From contig JAZNIJ010000024.1 in the NCBI GenBank assembly GCA_045577455.1, forward strand, positions 1-13,916: a stretch of 13,916 nt of DNA, read 5' to 3'. A program made the translations under genes and the position numbers. The DNA is from SIG653 sp045577455. Its GTDB lineage: Bacteria; Bacillota; Clostridia; Oscillospirales; CAG-382. How positions within the stretch are numbered: the stretch's first letter is position 1; the number at the start of each line of letters is the position of its first letter. Under the pieces are notes generated by a model that was not told the origin of the DNA, did not search any database, and saw only the letters and a program-made list of their open reading frames with translations. This document shows, piece by piece, positions 1 to 6,492 of this stretch.

Positions 1-550
1 AACCCATATTGGGGAGAATAAAGTTAATGAACTTTTGGAAAAATATGATTATATAGATAGAGATAAGGTTCAGCTTCACTTTATTGGTACTCTTCAAAGA
101 AATAAGGTTAAATATATTGTTGATAAGGTTGACATGATTCAATCTGTTGACAGTTTAAAGCTGGCTGAAGAGATTGAAAAGCAATGTTCAAAACGCAACA
201 TTATTATGCCAATTTTAATAGAAGTAAATGTTGGATACGAAGAATCAAAATCGGGTGTACTTCCGGAAGATGTATATGACCTTATATCAGCAATATCAAA
301 AATGGAGCATTTGAAGATAAAAGGAATGATGAGTATTCCCCCGTCAACATCTGATTCTAAGATTATTTTAAAAAATTTCAAAAAAATGTATGAATTATAC
401 CTTGACATTAAGGATAAAATGTTAGATAATGTAAGTATGGATATATTGTCTATTGGAATGTCATCCGACTATAAAGAAGCAGTTGAATGCGGTTCAAATA
501 TGGTTAGGATTGGCTCTCTTGTTTTTGGAAAAAGAAATTATACTTTATAA
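1..550 (+). CDS. yggS: YggS/YlmE family PLP-binding protein (5' partial)
   Basis: This is the C-terminal part of a YggS/PLPBP family protein, a pyridoxal-phosphate carrier with a fold-type III barrel that influences PLP and amino-acid homeostasis in the cytoplasm. The reading frame is open from base 2, so the gene starts upstream of the window; the TTG at 35 is internal. Visible family motifs are GENKVNELLEKY at the left edge, LHFIGTLQRNK (codons for H and the LQRNK block near 75-110), VDMIQSVDSLKLAEEI, and the C-terminal phosphate-binding stretch SIGMSSDYKEAVECGSNMVRIG followed by FGKR. The PLP-linking lysine of the family lies in the missing N-terminal part, so it cannot be checked. sepF follows after 25 nt, which is the ylmE-sepF order of Firmicutes and supports membership of the division-linked ylm operon. 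Identification is secure; the exact physiological role of the family is still loosely defined. Confidence 0.93.
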   Translation, partial: THIGENKVNELLEKYDYIDRDKVQLHFIGTLQRNKVKYIVDKVDMIQSVDSLKLAEEIEKQCSKRNIIMPILIEVNVGYEESKSGVLPEDVYDLISAISKMEHLKIKGMMSIPPSTSDSKIILKNFKKMYELYLDIKDKMLDNVSMDILSIGMSSDYKEAVECGSNMVRIGSLVFGKRNYTL

Positions 551-575
551 AACAATTTTTAGGAGGATTATTAAA

Positions 576-1088
576 ATGTCAGAAGAAAAAAAGGGATTAT
601 TTAAAAGTTTAGTGGAAAAGGTGTCTAATTGGTTTTCTCCAGATGAAGACGAAGACGAATACGACGAAGAGTATGAAGACGTTTCCCAAGAAGTGGAGGA
701 AGAAACAGTGGTAAAAGCAGAAAAAACTCAACCCAAAGCAACAAAAAAAGAATCAGCTCCCCGCAAGAACGATGACGCAAAGTCAATCAATATAAGAATC
801 ATTAAACCCGGTGATGATAAGAGTGCTATTACAACCATACTCGATAGTCTTAAGGGGAACCAGGTTGTTGTAGTGAACTTCGAAGAAACAAGAAGTGATA
901 TTCGCGCAAGTTTTGCAGATGCTTTTGCAGGTGCTACATATGTACTTGGTGCAAAATATACAAAACTTTCCGAAAATACTTTTGTTCTTGCTCCAAACAA
1001 TGTAGCAGTTTCTCCTCTTATTGCTGAAATGGCTGAAGTTGCTTCAACTGATTCAGATTCTCCCAAATCATATTTTGGCAGTTTCTAA
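576..1088 (+). CDS. sepF: SepF, FtsZ membrane anchor / Z-ring assembly protein
   Basis: SepF (170 aa) anchors FtsZ to the membrane and aligns FtsZ filaments at the septum. The start is the ATG at 576, with a consensus AGGAGG at 561-566 and 9 nt spacing; an upstream in-frame ATG at 453 lies inside yggS and is rejected. Residues 1-20 (GLFKSLVEKVSNWF) look like the membrane-binding amphipathic helix. Residues 23-45 form a very acidic Asp/Glu/Tyr-rich linker, followed by a Lys-rich segment to about residue 68. The SepF core runs from about 70 to 150, with INIRIIKPGD, VVVVNFEE, AFAGATYVLGAKYTKLSENTFVLAP and NNVAVS matching the dimerising alpha/beta domain that binds the FtsZ tail. The length is close to B. 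subtilis SepF. It is the second gene of the yggS-sepF-ylmG-divIVA run, and co-transcription is inferred from short gaps without terminators. Confidence 0.95.
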   Translation: MSEEKKGLFKSLVEKVSNWFSPDEDEDEYDEEYEDVSQEVEEETVVKAEKTQPKATKKESAPRKNDDAKSINIRIIKPGDDKSAITTILDSLKGNQVVVVNFEETRSDIRASFADAFAGATYVLGAKYTKLSENTFVLAPNNVAVSPLIAEMAEVASTDSDSPKSYFGSF

Positions 1089-1133
1089 ATTGCTCTCATA
1101 CCGATTATTATACGGAGTTATTTTTTCTTAAGT

Positions 1134-1400
1134 ATGAAAAATATTTATTTATTGATTTCAGGTACTGTTTCACTATATTTATCAATTCTTTTGGTTTTGA
1201 TGATGATACGAATGTTTATGTCTTTTTTGGTTTCAGATGAGATGTCAAAACCCAAAATGTTTATCTATGGTGCAACCGAGCCGGTTATTTATCCGGTTAG
1301 ATACTTTTTAATGAAATTTGAATTTTTTCAATCTATACCAATTGATTTTTCTGTTACAATAACATCATTCATCCTTTGGATTGTAACAATGTCTATTTGA
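1134..1400 (+). CDS. ylmG: YggT/YlmG family integral membrane protein
   Basis: This small membrane protein (88 aa) belongs to the YggT/YlmG family, whose bacterial and plastid members are linked to septum or nucleoid distribution without a defined biochemical activity. Two hydrophobic segments are visible (about residues 5-33 and 68-86). They flank a loop containing EPVIYPVRYF (about 48-57), the family's EP-x-x-x-P-R signature, followed by IPIDFS. The only plausible start in frame is the ATG at 1134. The nearest Shine-Dalgarno-like sequence (CGGAG, 1113-1117) is 16 nt away, which is long and suggests weak initiation or coupling to upstream translation. The gene lies 45 nt after sepF, and its stop is 23 nt before the divIVA start. 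In many Firmicutes an S4-domain gene, ylmH, follows here; none is present. Confidence 0.87.
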   Translation: MKNIYLLISGTVSLYLSILLVLMMIRMFMSFLVSDEMSKPKMFIYGATEPVIYPVRYFLMKFEFFQSIPIDFSVTITSFILWIVTMSI

Positions 1401-1423
1401 ATTATCGTTTGCTGAGGTTTTAT

Positions 1424-2044
1424 ATGTTAGCTCCACATGAATTGAACAAATCATTTCAAAAATCAATGATGGGATATAACCCATCCGATGTAGACAAGCA
1501 TATCGCATTCATCATCGAAAAATACACAGAAGTTTATAATGCCAATATGGAATTGGAAAAAAAGCTAAATATGGTGCTGTCTAAACTTGAAGAATTAAAA
1601 TCAGAAGAAAGCTCCATACGCTCATCCCTTGTTAAATCCCAAAATATTGGTGAAAAAATTATAAGGGATGCTAAAGAGCGCGCAGAGATTATTCTTAGCT
1701 CTGTTGAAGAAAGCTCCAATGAAGTTATAGCTCGTTTCAGAAATCAACTCAATGCGGAAAAAAATGAACTTTTACGAATGAGGGCTTCAATTTTAGAATT
1801 TCGTAAAGAAATTTTTGAAATGTATAAAGCTCACATAAGTGAGTTACAAAACCTTCCTATTGGTGAATTGGAAGAACTTGTTTTGCCCGAGAATTCGGAA
1901 ATAATCAATTCTGTTTATAGAGATTCTGCTGAAAAGATAAAGAAATATGATGAATCTAAAAAAGAAGATTCATCTGTTTCTACATCCAAAAATCACAATA
2001 CGGATGAAATAGGCAATATCTTAAACAAAGAAAATTCCAAATAA
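1424..2044 (+). CDS. divIVA: DivIVA family cell-division/polarity scaffold protein
   Basis: This DivIVA-type coiled-coil protein (206 aa) is of the kind that gathers at negatively curved membrane at septa and poles and recruits partners. The ATG at 1424 is chosen because it gives the family N-terminus (MLAPHELNKSF...GYNPSDVDKHI) and has TGAGG at 1413-1417, 6 nt upstream; the open frame extends back into ylmG but has no such support. Residues 1-30 form the lipid-binding domain, residues about 35-72 the first coiled coil and about 76-142 a second one. NIGEKIIRDAKERAEIIL is the typical DivIVA heptad stretch. The C-terminal part, about 165-206, is polar and probably disordered. The membrane tip reads SMMGY where B. 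subtilis DivIVA has SFRGY, so the lipid-contacting Phe and Arg are both Met. The neighbours (sepF, ylmG) fit a septal role. Confidence 0.9.
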   Translation: MLAPHELNKSFQKSMMGYNPSDVDKHIAFIIEKYTEVYNANMELEKKLNMVLSKLEELKSEESSIRSSLVKSQNIGEKIIRDAKERAEIILSSVEESSNEVIARFRNQLNAEKNELLRMRASILEFRKEIFEMYKAHISELQNLPIGELEELVLPENSEIINSVYRDSAEKIKKYDESKKEDSSVSTSKNHNTDEIGNILNKENSK

Positions 2045-2075
2045 AATTCCAATAAGAAGGGAAATTTTAAATTAA

Positions 2076-2645
2076 ATGATTTGGATTTCAACTTTAGTTG
2101 TTGTTCTTTCCGTTATCCTTGATCAAATAACTAAAATAATTGCAGAAAGCAGCTTAAAAGGAACAGATGGTGTTATTGTTATACCAAAAGTTTTATCGTT
2201 TTCCTATTTAGAAAATAGAGGGGCTGCATTCGGTATTTTCTCTGATAGTCGTTGGGTATTTATGGTCTTCTCAACTGTTGCCATTGTTACGATGATATAC
2301 TTAATCTTCTCTATGAGAAAAAAACACCCGATATTTTTGATTTCTCTTTCAATGCTTGTTGGAGGAGGAATCGGTAATATGATAGACAGAATTTTCAGAG
2401 GATATGTTATTGATTTTTTCAAAGTACTTTTTGTAGATTTCGCTGTTTTTAATGTTGCAGATTGTTTTGTTACCGTTGGAGCAATTATACTTGCCATATA
2501 TATGATGTTCATTTATAAAGATTCCAACAATAACAAAGAGTGTATCGAAGTGTGTGGAAACGATATTTCCTCCGAAAATACCGATGGTGCAATTATAAAA
2601 TCCAGTGAAAACACAAATATTAAAGAGCAAAAGGATAATAACTAA
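2076..2645 (+). CDS. lspA: Lipoprotein signal peptidase (signal peptidase II)
   Basis: LspA (189 aa) is an inner-membrane aspartic peptidase that removes signal peptides from prolipoproteins after diacylglyceryl modification. The family motifs are present in order: LDQITK (15-20), LENRGAAFGIFS (45-56), GGGIGNMIDRIFRGYVIDF (96-114, catalytic Asp104) and VFNVADCFVTVG (124-135, catalytic Asp129). Four hydrophobic helices fit the known fold (about 2-20, 60-80, 86-103 and 127-147). The hydrophilic tail from about residue 148 to 189 is Asn/Ser/Glu/Lys-rich and makes the protein longer than the usual 150-170 aa. The ATG at 2076 has AAGGG at 2057-2061, 14 nt upstream, a somewhat long spacing. The gap to divIVA is 31 nt and to rluD 26 nt, so the lspA-rluD pairing common in Firmicutes is kept. 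Confidence 0.96.
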   Translation: MIWISTLVVVLSVILDQITKIIAESSLKGTDGVIVIPKVLSFSYLENRGAAFGIFSDSRWVFMVFSTVAIVTMIYLIFSMRKKHPIFLISLSMLVGGGIGNMIDRIFRGYVIDFFKVLFVDFAVFNVADCFVTVGAIILAIYMMFIYKDSNNNKECIEVCGNDISSENTDGAIIKSSENTNIKEQKDNN

Positions 2646-2671
2646 CAAAGCAAATAAAGTTAGATTTAATT

Positions 2672-3640
2672 ATGGAGAATTTAAAAGATAATTCCGAAAA
2701 TATTGTTGGCTCTGACAACGATACCTATACTTTTGTTGCAGAAAGCAAAGATAATGACATTCGTGTTGATATTTTCCTTTCTGAAAAAACGGAAAAAACC
2801 CGTTCTTTTATTCAGAAGTTAGCTGATGATGGGTATTTGTTAGTTAACAACAAAAAACAAAAGAAAAATTATAAGCTGAGCAACGGTGATATCATTAAGA
2901 TAACCATCCCTTTCCCAAAAGAATGTGAAGTTTTGGCAGAAAATATTCCTCTTGATATAGTTTATGAAGATGAATATCTTCTTGTTGTTGATAAACCTAA
3001 AGGAATGGTTGTTCACCCTGCTCCCGGAAATTACAACGGTACATTAGTTAATGCATTGATGTATCATTGTGGAGAATCTCTTTCCGGAATAAACGGATAT
3101 ATCCGCCCAGGTATTGTTCACCGTATAGATATGGACACATCAGGATTGCTAATTGTTGCTAAAAACGATGATGCACATCGCGGACTTGCAGAACAAATAT
3201 CTAAACATAGTTTCACAAGAATGTATGAAGCGGTTGTTGTTGGTAATTTGAAAGAAGATAAATTTCAAATAAATCTTCCAATTGGCAGACACCCAATAAA
3301 CAGAAAAAAAATGGCAGTTACATACGAGAATTCCAGAAACGCAATCTCAAATGTTGAAGTAATTAAACGGTATGGAAAGTACACACACATAAGAGTTTTT
3401 CTTGAAACAGGCAGAACACATCAAATAAGGGTTCATCTCTCGCATATAGGCCATCCCGTTCTCGGAGATGAGGTATATAGTCCCGAATTAACAAAATTTA
3501 AAGGTTTAAAGGGGCAATGCCTTCTAGCAAGGTATATTCAATTTATACATCCTATTTATGGCAATACCCTATCTTTTGAGGCAGAAATGCCCGAGTATTT
3601 TAAAAATGTTATTTCTTTTATTGAAAAAACAACCATATAA
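2672..3640 (+). CDS. rluD: RluA/RluD-family 23S rRNA pseudouridine synthase
   Basis: This 322-aa pseudouridine synthase of the RluA family converts uridines in RNA to pseudouridine; a place next to lspA is typical of the RluD-like member (B. subtilis YlyB). Residues about 28-80 form an S4 RNA-binding domain (RVDIFLSEKTEKTRSFIQKL...LSNGDIIKI). The catalytic domain begins with EDEYLLVVDKPKGMVVHPAPG (99-119). The active-site motif GIVHRIDMDTSGLLIVAKN spans 147-165, with the catalytic Asp at 153. ETGRTHQIRVHLSHIGHPVLGDEVY is the conserved C-terminal block. The first 25 residues are polar and probably disordered. No clear Shine-Dalgarno precedes the ATG at 2672; translation may depend on coupling to lspA, which ends 26 nt upstream. 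The target uridines cannot be told from sequence alone, so the symbol follows context. Confidence 0.92.
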   Translation: MENLKDNSENIVGSDNDTYTFVAESKDNDIRVDIFLSEKTEKTRSFIQKLADDGYLLVNNKKQKKNYKLSNGDIIKITIPFPKECEVLAENIPLDIVYEDEYLLVVDKPKGMVVHPAPGNYNGTLVNALMYHCGESLSGINGYIRPGIVHRIDMDTSGLLIVAKNDDAHRGLAEQISKHSFTRMYEAVVVGNLKEDKFQINLPIGRHPINRKKMAVTYENSRNAISNVEVIKRYGKYTHIRVFLETGRTHQIRVHLSHIGHPVLGDEVYSPELTKFKGLKGQCLLARYIQFIHPIYGNTLSFEAEMPEYFKNVISFIEKTTI

Positions 3641-3667
3641 ATATATTTAAATTGAAAGGATTTTCTT

Positions 3668-4507
3668 ATGACAAATCAAAGGATAACTGAGCTTAAAAAA
3701 ATCGCTTTGAATGCAAGAATTTTATCGGTTGACGCTATATATCGTGCTCAATCAGGACATCCGGGCGGATCTCTTTCTGCAACGGATATCATAACTTATT
3801 TATATTTTGAAAAGCTCAATGTAGACCCTAATAATCCTTCAATGAAAAATAGAGATAGATTTGTGCTGTCCAAAGGTCATTCCTGCCCTGCACTTTACTC
3901 TGTTTTGGCGTTAAAAGGTTTTTTTGATAAAGAAGAATTAAAAAATCTTCGTCAGCTCGGTGCAATGCTTCAAGGGCATCCATGTATGAACGGAGTTCCT
4001 GGCGTTGATATGTCAACAGGGTCTTTAGGTCAAGGCATATCTGCTGCTTGCGGAATTGCATTGAGCGAAAAAAGAGGCAATCTTAGTTTCAGAACATATG
4101 CAATTATAGGAGACGGAGAATCACAAGAAGGTCAAGTTTGGGAAGCTGCTATGTTTGCATCACACTACTCCCTTTCAAAGCTCACAGTTTATCTTGATTT
4201 TAATAAATTGCAGATAGACGGAGAAATTAAAAAAGTTATGAATCCCGGTTGTTTTAAAGATAAATTTACATCTTTTGGCTGGGATGTATATACTATTAAC
4301 GGACATTCTTTTGAAGAACTTGAGAAAGCAACAAACAACGCTGAAAAAACAGATAAACCATCCCTAATTATTTGTGAAACCATTAAAGGAAAGGGTGTTT
4401 CATTTATGGAAAATAATGCAGGATGGCATGGAAAAGCACCCAAAAAAGAAGAATATGAAGTTGCGATGAATGAGCTTTATTCGCTTCTTGATTCAATGAA
4501 TAACTAA
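3668..4507 (+). CDS. Transketolase, N-terminal (TPP-binding) subunit
   Basis: This is the N-terminal half of a split transketolase (279 aa), which moves two-carbon ketol units between sugar phosphates in the non-oxidative pentose phosphate pathway. It carries the thiamine-pyrophosphate domain: SGHPGGSLSATD (29-40), LSKGHSCPALY (67-77), GHPCMNGVPGVDMSTGSLGQG (103-123) and GDGESQEGQVWEAAMFASHY (148-167). DFNKLQIDG (177-185) completes the diphosphate/metal motif. The protein ends where the Pyr domain of full-length transketolase would begin, so it needs the product of the next gene. GAAAGGA at 3655-3661 lies 6 nt before the ATG. Split transketolases are well known in Clostridia and archaea, so this is not a broken gene. 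The gap to the second half is 24 nt with no terminator. Confidence 0.95.
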   Translation: MTNQRITELKKIALNARILSVDAIYRAQSGHPGGSLSATDIITYLYFEKLNVDPNNPSMKNRDRFVLSKGHSCPALYSVLALKGFFDKEELKNLRQLGAMLQGHPCMNGVPGVDMSTGSLGQGISAACGIALSEKRGNLSFRTYAIIGDGESQEGQVWEAAMFASHYSLSKLTVYLDFNKLQIDGEIKKVMNPGCFKDKFTSFGWDVYTINGHSFEELEKATNNAEKTDKPSLIICETIKGKGVSFMENNAGWHGKAPKKEEYEVAMNELYSLLDSMNN

Positions 4508-4531
4508 TCAAAGGGAAAGGAAAACAAAGCT

Positions 4532-5461
4532 ATGGAAAAAATCGCAACTCGTGTTGCATATGGCAACGCATTAAGAGACCTCGGAGATAAATACAATTTC
4601 TATGTAATGGATGCTGACCTTTCGTCTTCAACACAAACTGCAACTTTTGCTAAATCATTTCCCGAGAGATTTATAAATTGTGGTATTGCAGAGGGCAATA
4701 TGGCTTCAGTAGCTGCAGGTATTGCATCAACAGGCGTTCCTGTTTTCATATCCTCGTTCGCAATGTTTGCAACAGGACGAGCATATGAACAAATAAGAAA
4801 CTCCATTGCATACCCTAAGCTCAATGTTAAAGTATGTGCATCTCACGCAGGATTATCTGTTGGTGAAGATGGTGCAACTCATCAATGTATTGAAGATATT
4901 TCTTTAATGCGTTCAATCCCTGGAATGACTGTTATCTCTCCTGCAGATGCAACAGAAGCGTATGCCGCAGTTGAAGCTATATTAAATTATAATGGTCCTG
5001 TTTATTTTCGTCTTGCAAGACTTGCAACTCCTCTATTTTTTGATAAAAACGACTACAAATTTGAAATTGGTAAAGCTATACCGCTTAAAGATGGCAAAGA
5101 TACAACAATCTTTGCAACAGGTATGATGGTAAGCGAAGCAATGGAAGCGGCAAACATTTTAGCTTGCAAGGGAATAGATGCATCTGTTATCAATATTCAT
5201 ACAATAAAACCAATTGATGAAGACGCTGTTATTGAACATTCAAAAGGCAAGAATCACATCTTTACTGTTGAAGAACATTCTGTTATAGGCGGTTTGGGTG
5301 ATGCTGTTTCAGATGTTATCACAAGAAAAAATCCATGCTTTATCACCAAAATAGGCATTGATGACTTATTTGGAGAAAGCGGTAAAGCGGCAGATGTGCT
5401 TGAAAAATATGGTCTTTCAGCGAACAAAATAGCTGAAAAAATCATTGCAACTTTAAAATAA
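4532..5461 (+). CDS. Transketolase, C-terminal (Pyr/C-domain) subunit
   Basis: This is the second half of the split transketolase (309 aa), holding the pyrimidine-binding domain and the C-terminal domain. GIAEGNMASVAAGIASTGV (51-69) includes the Glu (54) that activates the thiamine aminopyrimidine. SSFAMFATGRAYEQIRN (74-90), SHAGLSVGEDGATHQ (104-118) and PGMTVISPADATEA follow as in transketolase and related DXS-like proteins. The C-domain starts near residue 180 (DTTIFATGMMVSEAMEAA) and contains INIHTIKPID and TVEEHSVIGGLGDAVSD. With the preceding gene it makes a complete enzyme, presumably a 2+2 heterotetramer as inferred from other split enzymes. AAAGG at 4516-4520 is 11 nt from the ATG. 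A strong intrinsic terminator follows 14 nt after the stop codon, so this is probably the last gene of the division/lspA/rluD run. Confidence 0.95.
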   Translation: MEKIATRVAYGNALRDLGDKYNFYVMDADLSSSTQTATFAKSFPERFINCGIAEGNMASVAAGIASTGVPVFISSFAMFATGRAYEQIRNSIAYPKLNVKVCASHAGLSVGEDGATHQCIEDISLMRSIPGMTVISPADATEAYAAVEAILNYNGPVYFRLARLATPLFFDKNDYKFEIGKAIPLKDGKDTTIFATGMMVSEAMEAANILACKGIDASVINIHTIKPIDEDAVIEHSKGKNHIFTVEEHSVIGGLGDAVSDVITRKNPCFITKIGIDDLFGESGKAADVLEKYGLSANKIAEKIIATLK

Positions 5462-5475
5462 TTACTACAATAAAG

Positions 5476-5497
5476 ACGGTGTTAAAACACCGTTTTT
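5476..5497 (+). terminator. Intrinsic terminator after the split transketolase genes
   Basis: A perfect stem pairs 5476-5482 (ACGGTGT) with 5487-5493 (ACACCGT) around a 4-nt loop and is followed directly by four more T (5494-5497). It lies 14 nt after the transketolase stop and 19 nt before the next ATG. The layout fits a Rho-independent terminator that closes the upstream operon, perhaps with some read-through into the next gene, because no separate promoter is visible in the short gap. Confidence 0.85.
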
Positions 5498-5516
5498 ATA
5501 ATTATCGGAGGATTAT

Positions 5517-6269
5517 ATGGCAACATTTACTGATATACAATTATATCTTGATTCAATATTTCCCAAAAGCGACTCTGAGGTTTCCGACCCTGATGGAATT
5601 GATATTTGTGTTGATGCTCAGTCAGAAATTAAAAAAATTGTCGTTGCACTCGATGTAACTTCTGAAATAGCTGACTTTGCTTATAATGAAGGAGCTAATC
5701 TTATTATCACTCACCATCCATTGATATATAATAAAATCAACAGCATTGATAACTCCGTTGCTACAGGCAAAAGAATTGTTTCCTTGTTATCTAAAAACAT
5801 ATCTTCAATTTCTTACCACACGCGCCTTGACAAACATGAAGGCGGAGTTACAGATTGCTTATGCGAAAAATTAGGGCTTAAAAAAGATTATAGAATTTGC
5901 AATGGTCTTGTTAACATTTGCACCATAGAAGAATCTGACTTTATAATTTTTTCCGAAAAAGCCAAAAAAGAACTTGGTATCCCTCTCAGAATTCTTAATT
6001 CAAATGGAAAAGCAAAAAAGATAGCTGTTTGCGGTGGCGGTGGAAAATCCTTTGTTGATGATGTTGCGTATGAAGGTGCTGATACATATATAACAGGAGA
6101 AGTTGACCATCCGAAAATAATAGATGCTAAGGAGTATAACCTTAACCTGATTCTTGGTAGCCATTATGGAACAGAAGCACTTGTTCTTCCCTTTTTAGCT
6201 AAAACAATTAAAGACAAATTTCCTAAAATTCCAGTTTTAATTAAGTATACAAATGAATTTTCAATTTAA
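5517..6269 (+). CDS. Nif3/DUF34 family metal-binding protein (YqfO/YbgI-like)
   Basis: This is a 250-aa member of the Nif3/DUF34 family, often labelled GTP cyclohydrolase 1 type 2-like. The true activity of most members is unsettled. The dimetal-site residues are visible: LIITHHPLIYNK (63-74, His66-His67), SYHTRLDKHEGGVTD (99-113, His101 and Asp105) and ILGSHYGTEAL (212-222, His216 and Glu220). The middle motif AVCGGGGKSFVDDVAYEGADTYITGEVDHP matches the second half of the fold. The length equals the short form (E. coli YbgI), without the PII-like insertion of B. subtilis YqfO. GGAGG at 5507-5511 is 5 nt before the ATG. In many Firmicutes the gene follows trmK; here it stands between transketolase and gpmI, bounded by terminators on both sides. 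The family call is sure; function is not. Confidence 0.9.
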   Translation: MATFTDIQLYLDSIFPKSDSEVSDPDGIDICVDAQSEIKKIVVALDVTSEIADFAYNEGANLIITHHPLIYNKINSIDNSVATGKRIVSLLSKNISSISYHTRLDKHEGGVTDCLCEKLGLKKDYRICNGLVNICTIEESDFIIFSEKAKKELGIPLRILNSNGKAKKIAVCGGGGKSFVDDVAYEGADTYITGEVDHPKIIDAKEYNLNLILGSHYGTEALVLPFLAKTIKDKFPKIPVLIKYTNEFSI

Positions 6270-6308
6270 TAAAATACATTACAATCTATAGTAATATTGA
6301 TAATAAAA

Positions 6309-6338
6309 GATGCAACAATATATCATTGCTGTTTCATC
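6309..6338 (+). other. Imperfect hairpin in the 3' leader of the Nif3-family gene
   Basis: GATG (6309-6312) pairs with CATC (6335-6338) and, after one mismatch, AACA (6314-6317) pairs with TGTT (6330-6333). It lies between the Nif3-family stop and the terminator. It may only stabilise the 3' end of the transcript, and chance formation in AT-rich sequence is possible. Confidence 0.25.
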
Positions 6339-6344
6339 AGTTTT

Positions 6345-6372
6345 AAAGGGCAAATTTTTTTGCCCTTTTTTT
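6345..6372 (+). terminator. Strong intrinsic terminator after the Nif3-family gene
   Basis: A perfect 10-bp stem (AAAGGGCAAA at 6345-6354 with TTTGCCCTTT at 6359-6368) closes a TTTT loop. It is followed by TTTT, an A and five more T. It ends the Nif3-family transcript 75 nt after its stop codon. The A-run on the 5' side means it could also work weakly on the opposite strand, but no gene there needs it. Confidence 0.92.
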
Positions 6373-6423
6373 ATTTTTCAGAAGAAAAATTTATATTACG
6401 ATAGTTTATTTTTTAAAAAACCC

Positions 6424-6452
6424 TTGAAATTCAGTGTGTTTTGGTGTATAAT
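6424..6452 (+). promoter_or_regulatory. Sigma-A-type promoter of gpmI
   Basis: TTGAAA at 6424-6429 and a consensus TATAAT at 6447-6452 are separated by exactly 17 nt, the optimum for the housekeeping sigma factor. Transcription would start near 6459, leaving a leader of about 34 nt with GGGGGA at 6478-6483 before the gpmI ATG. It is the clearest promoter in the window and follows a strong terminator, which makes gpmI an independent transcription unit. The region 6270-6492 contains nothing else that I recognise. Confidence 0.85.
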
Positions 6453-6492
6453 GCTATTTAGATAAAATATAGATAATGGGGGAAATTAGACA

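Noticed and set aside
35..550. A complete 171-aa gene starting at TTG 35
   Set aside because: The frame is open to the window edge, and the residues before the TTG (GENKVNELL) match the conserved YggS sequence, so the gene is cut by the window.
728..1066. Minus-strand open frame inside sepF (112 codons)
   Set aside because: It is opposite a certain gene, of low-complexity composition, and without family resemblance. It is a coding shadow.
2031..2053. Short direct repeat (ATTCCAA twice) at the end of divIVA
   Set aside because: It is only seven bases long in AT-rich sequence around a stop codon, with no further copies seen. It is most likely chance or a tiny slippage duplication.
3668..5461. 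Transketolase interrupted by a stop as a pseudogene
   Set aside because: Both halves have intact catalytic motifs, their own start codons and ribosome binding sites. Two-subunit transketolases are established in Clostridia and archaea.
5497..5502. TATAAT hexamer just upstream of the Nif3-family gene
   Set aside because: No -35 element lies 16-18 nt upstream, and the start site would fall inside the Shine-Dalgarno. The hexamer is made by the T-run of the terminator.
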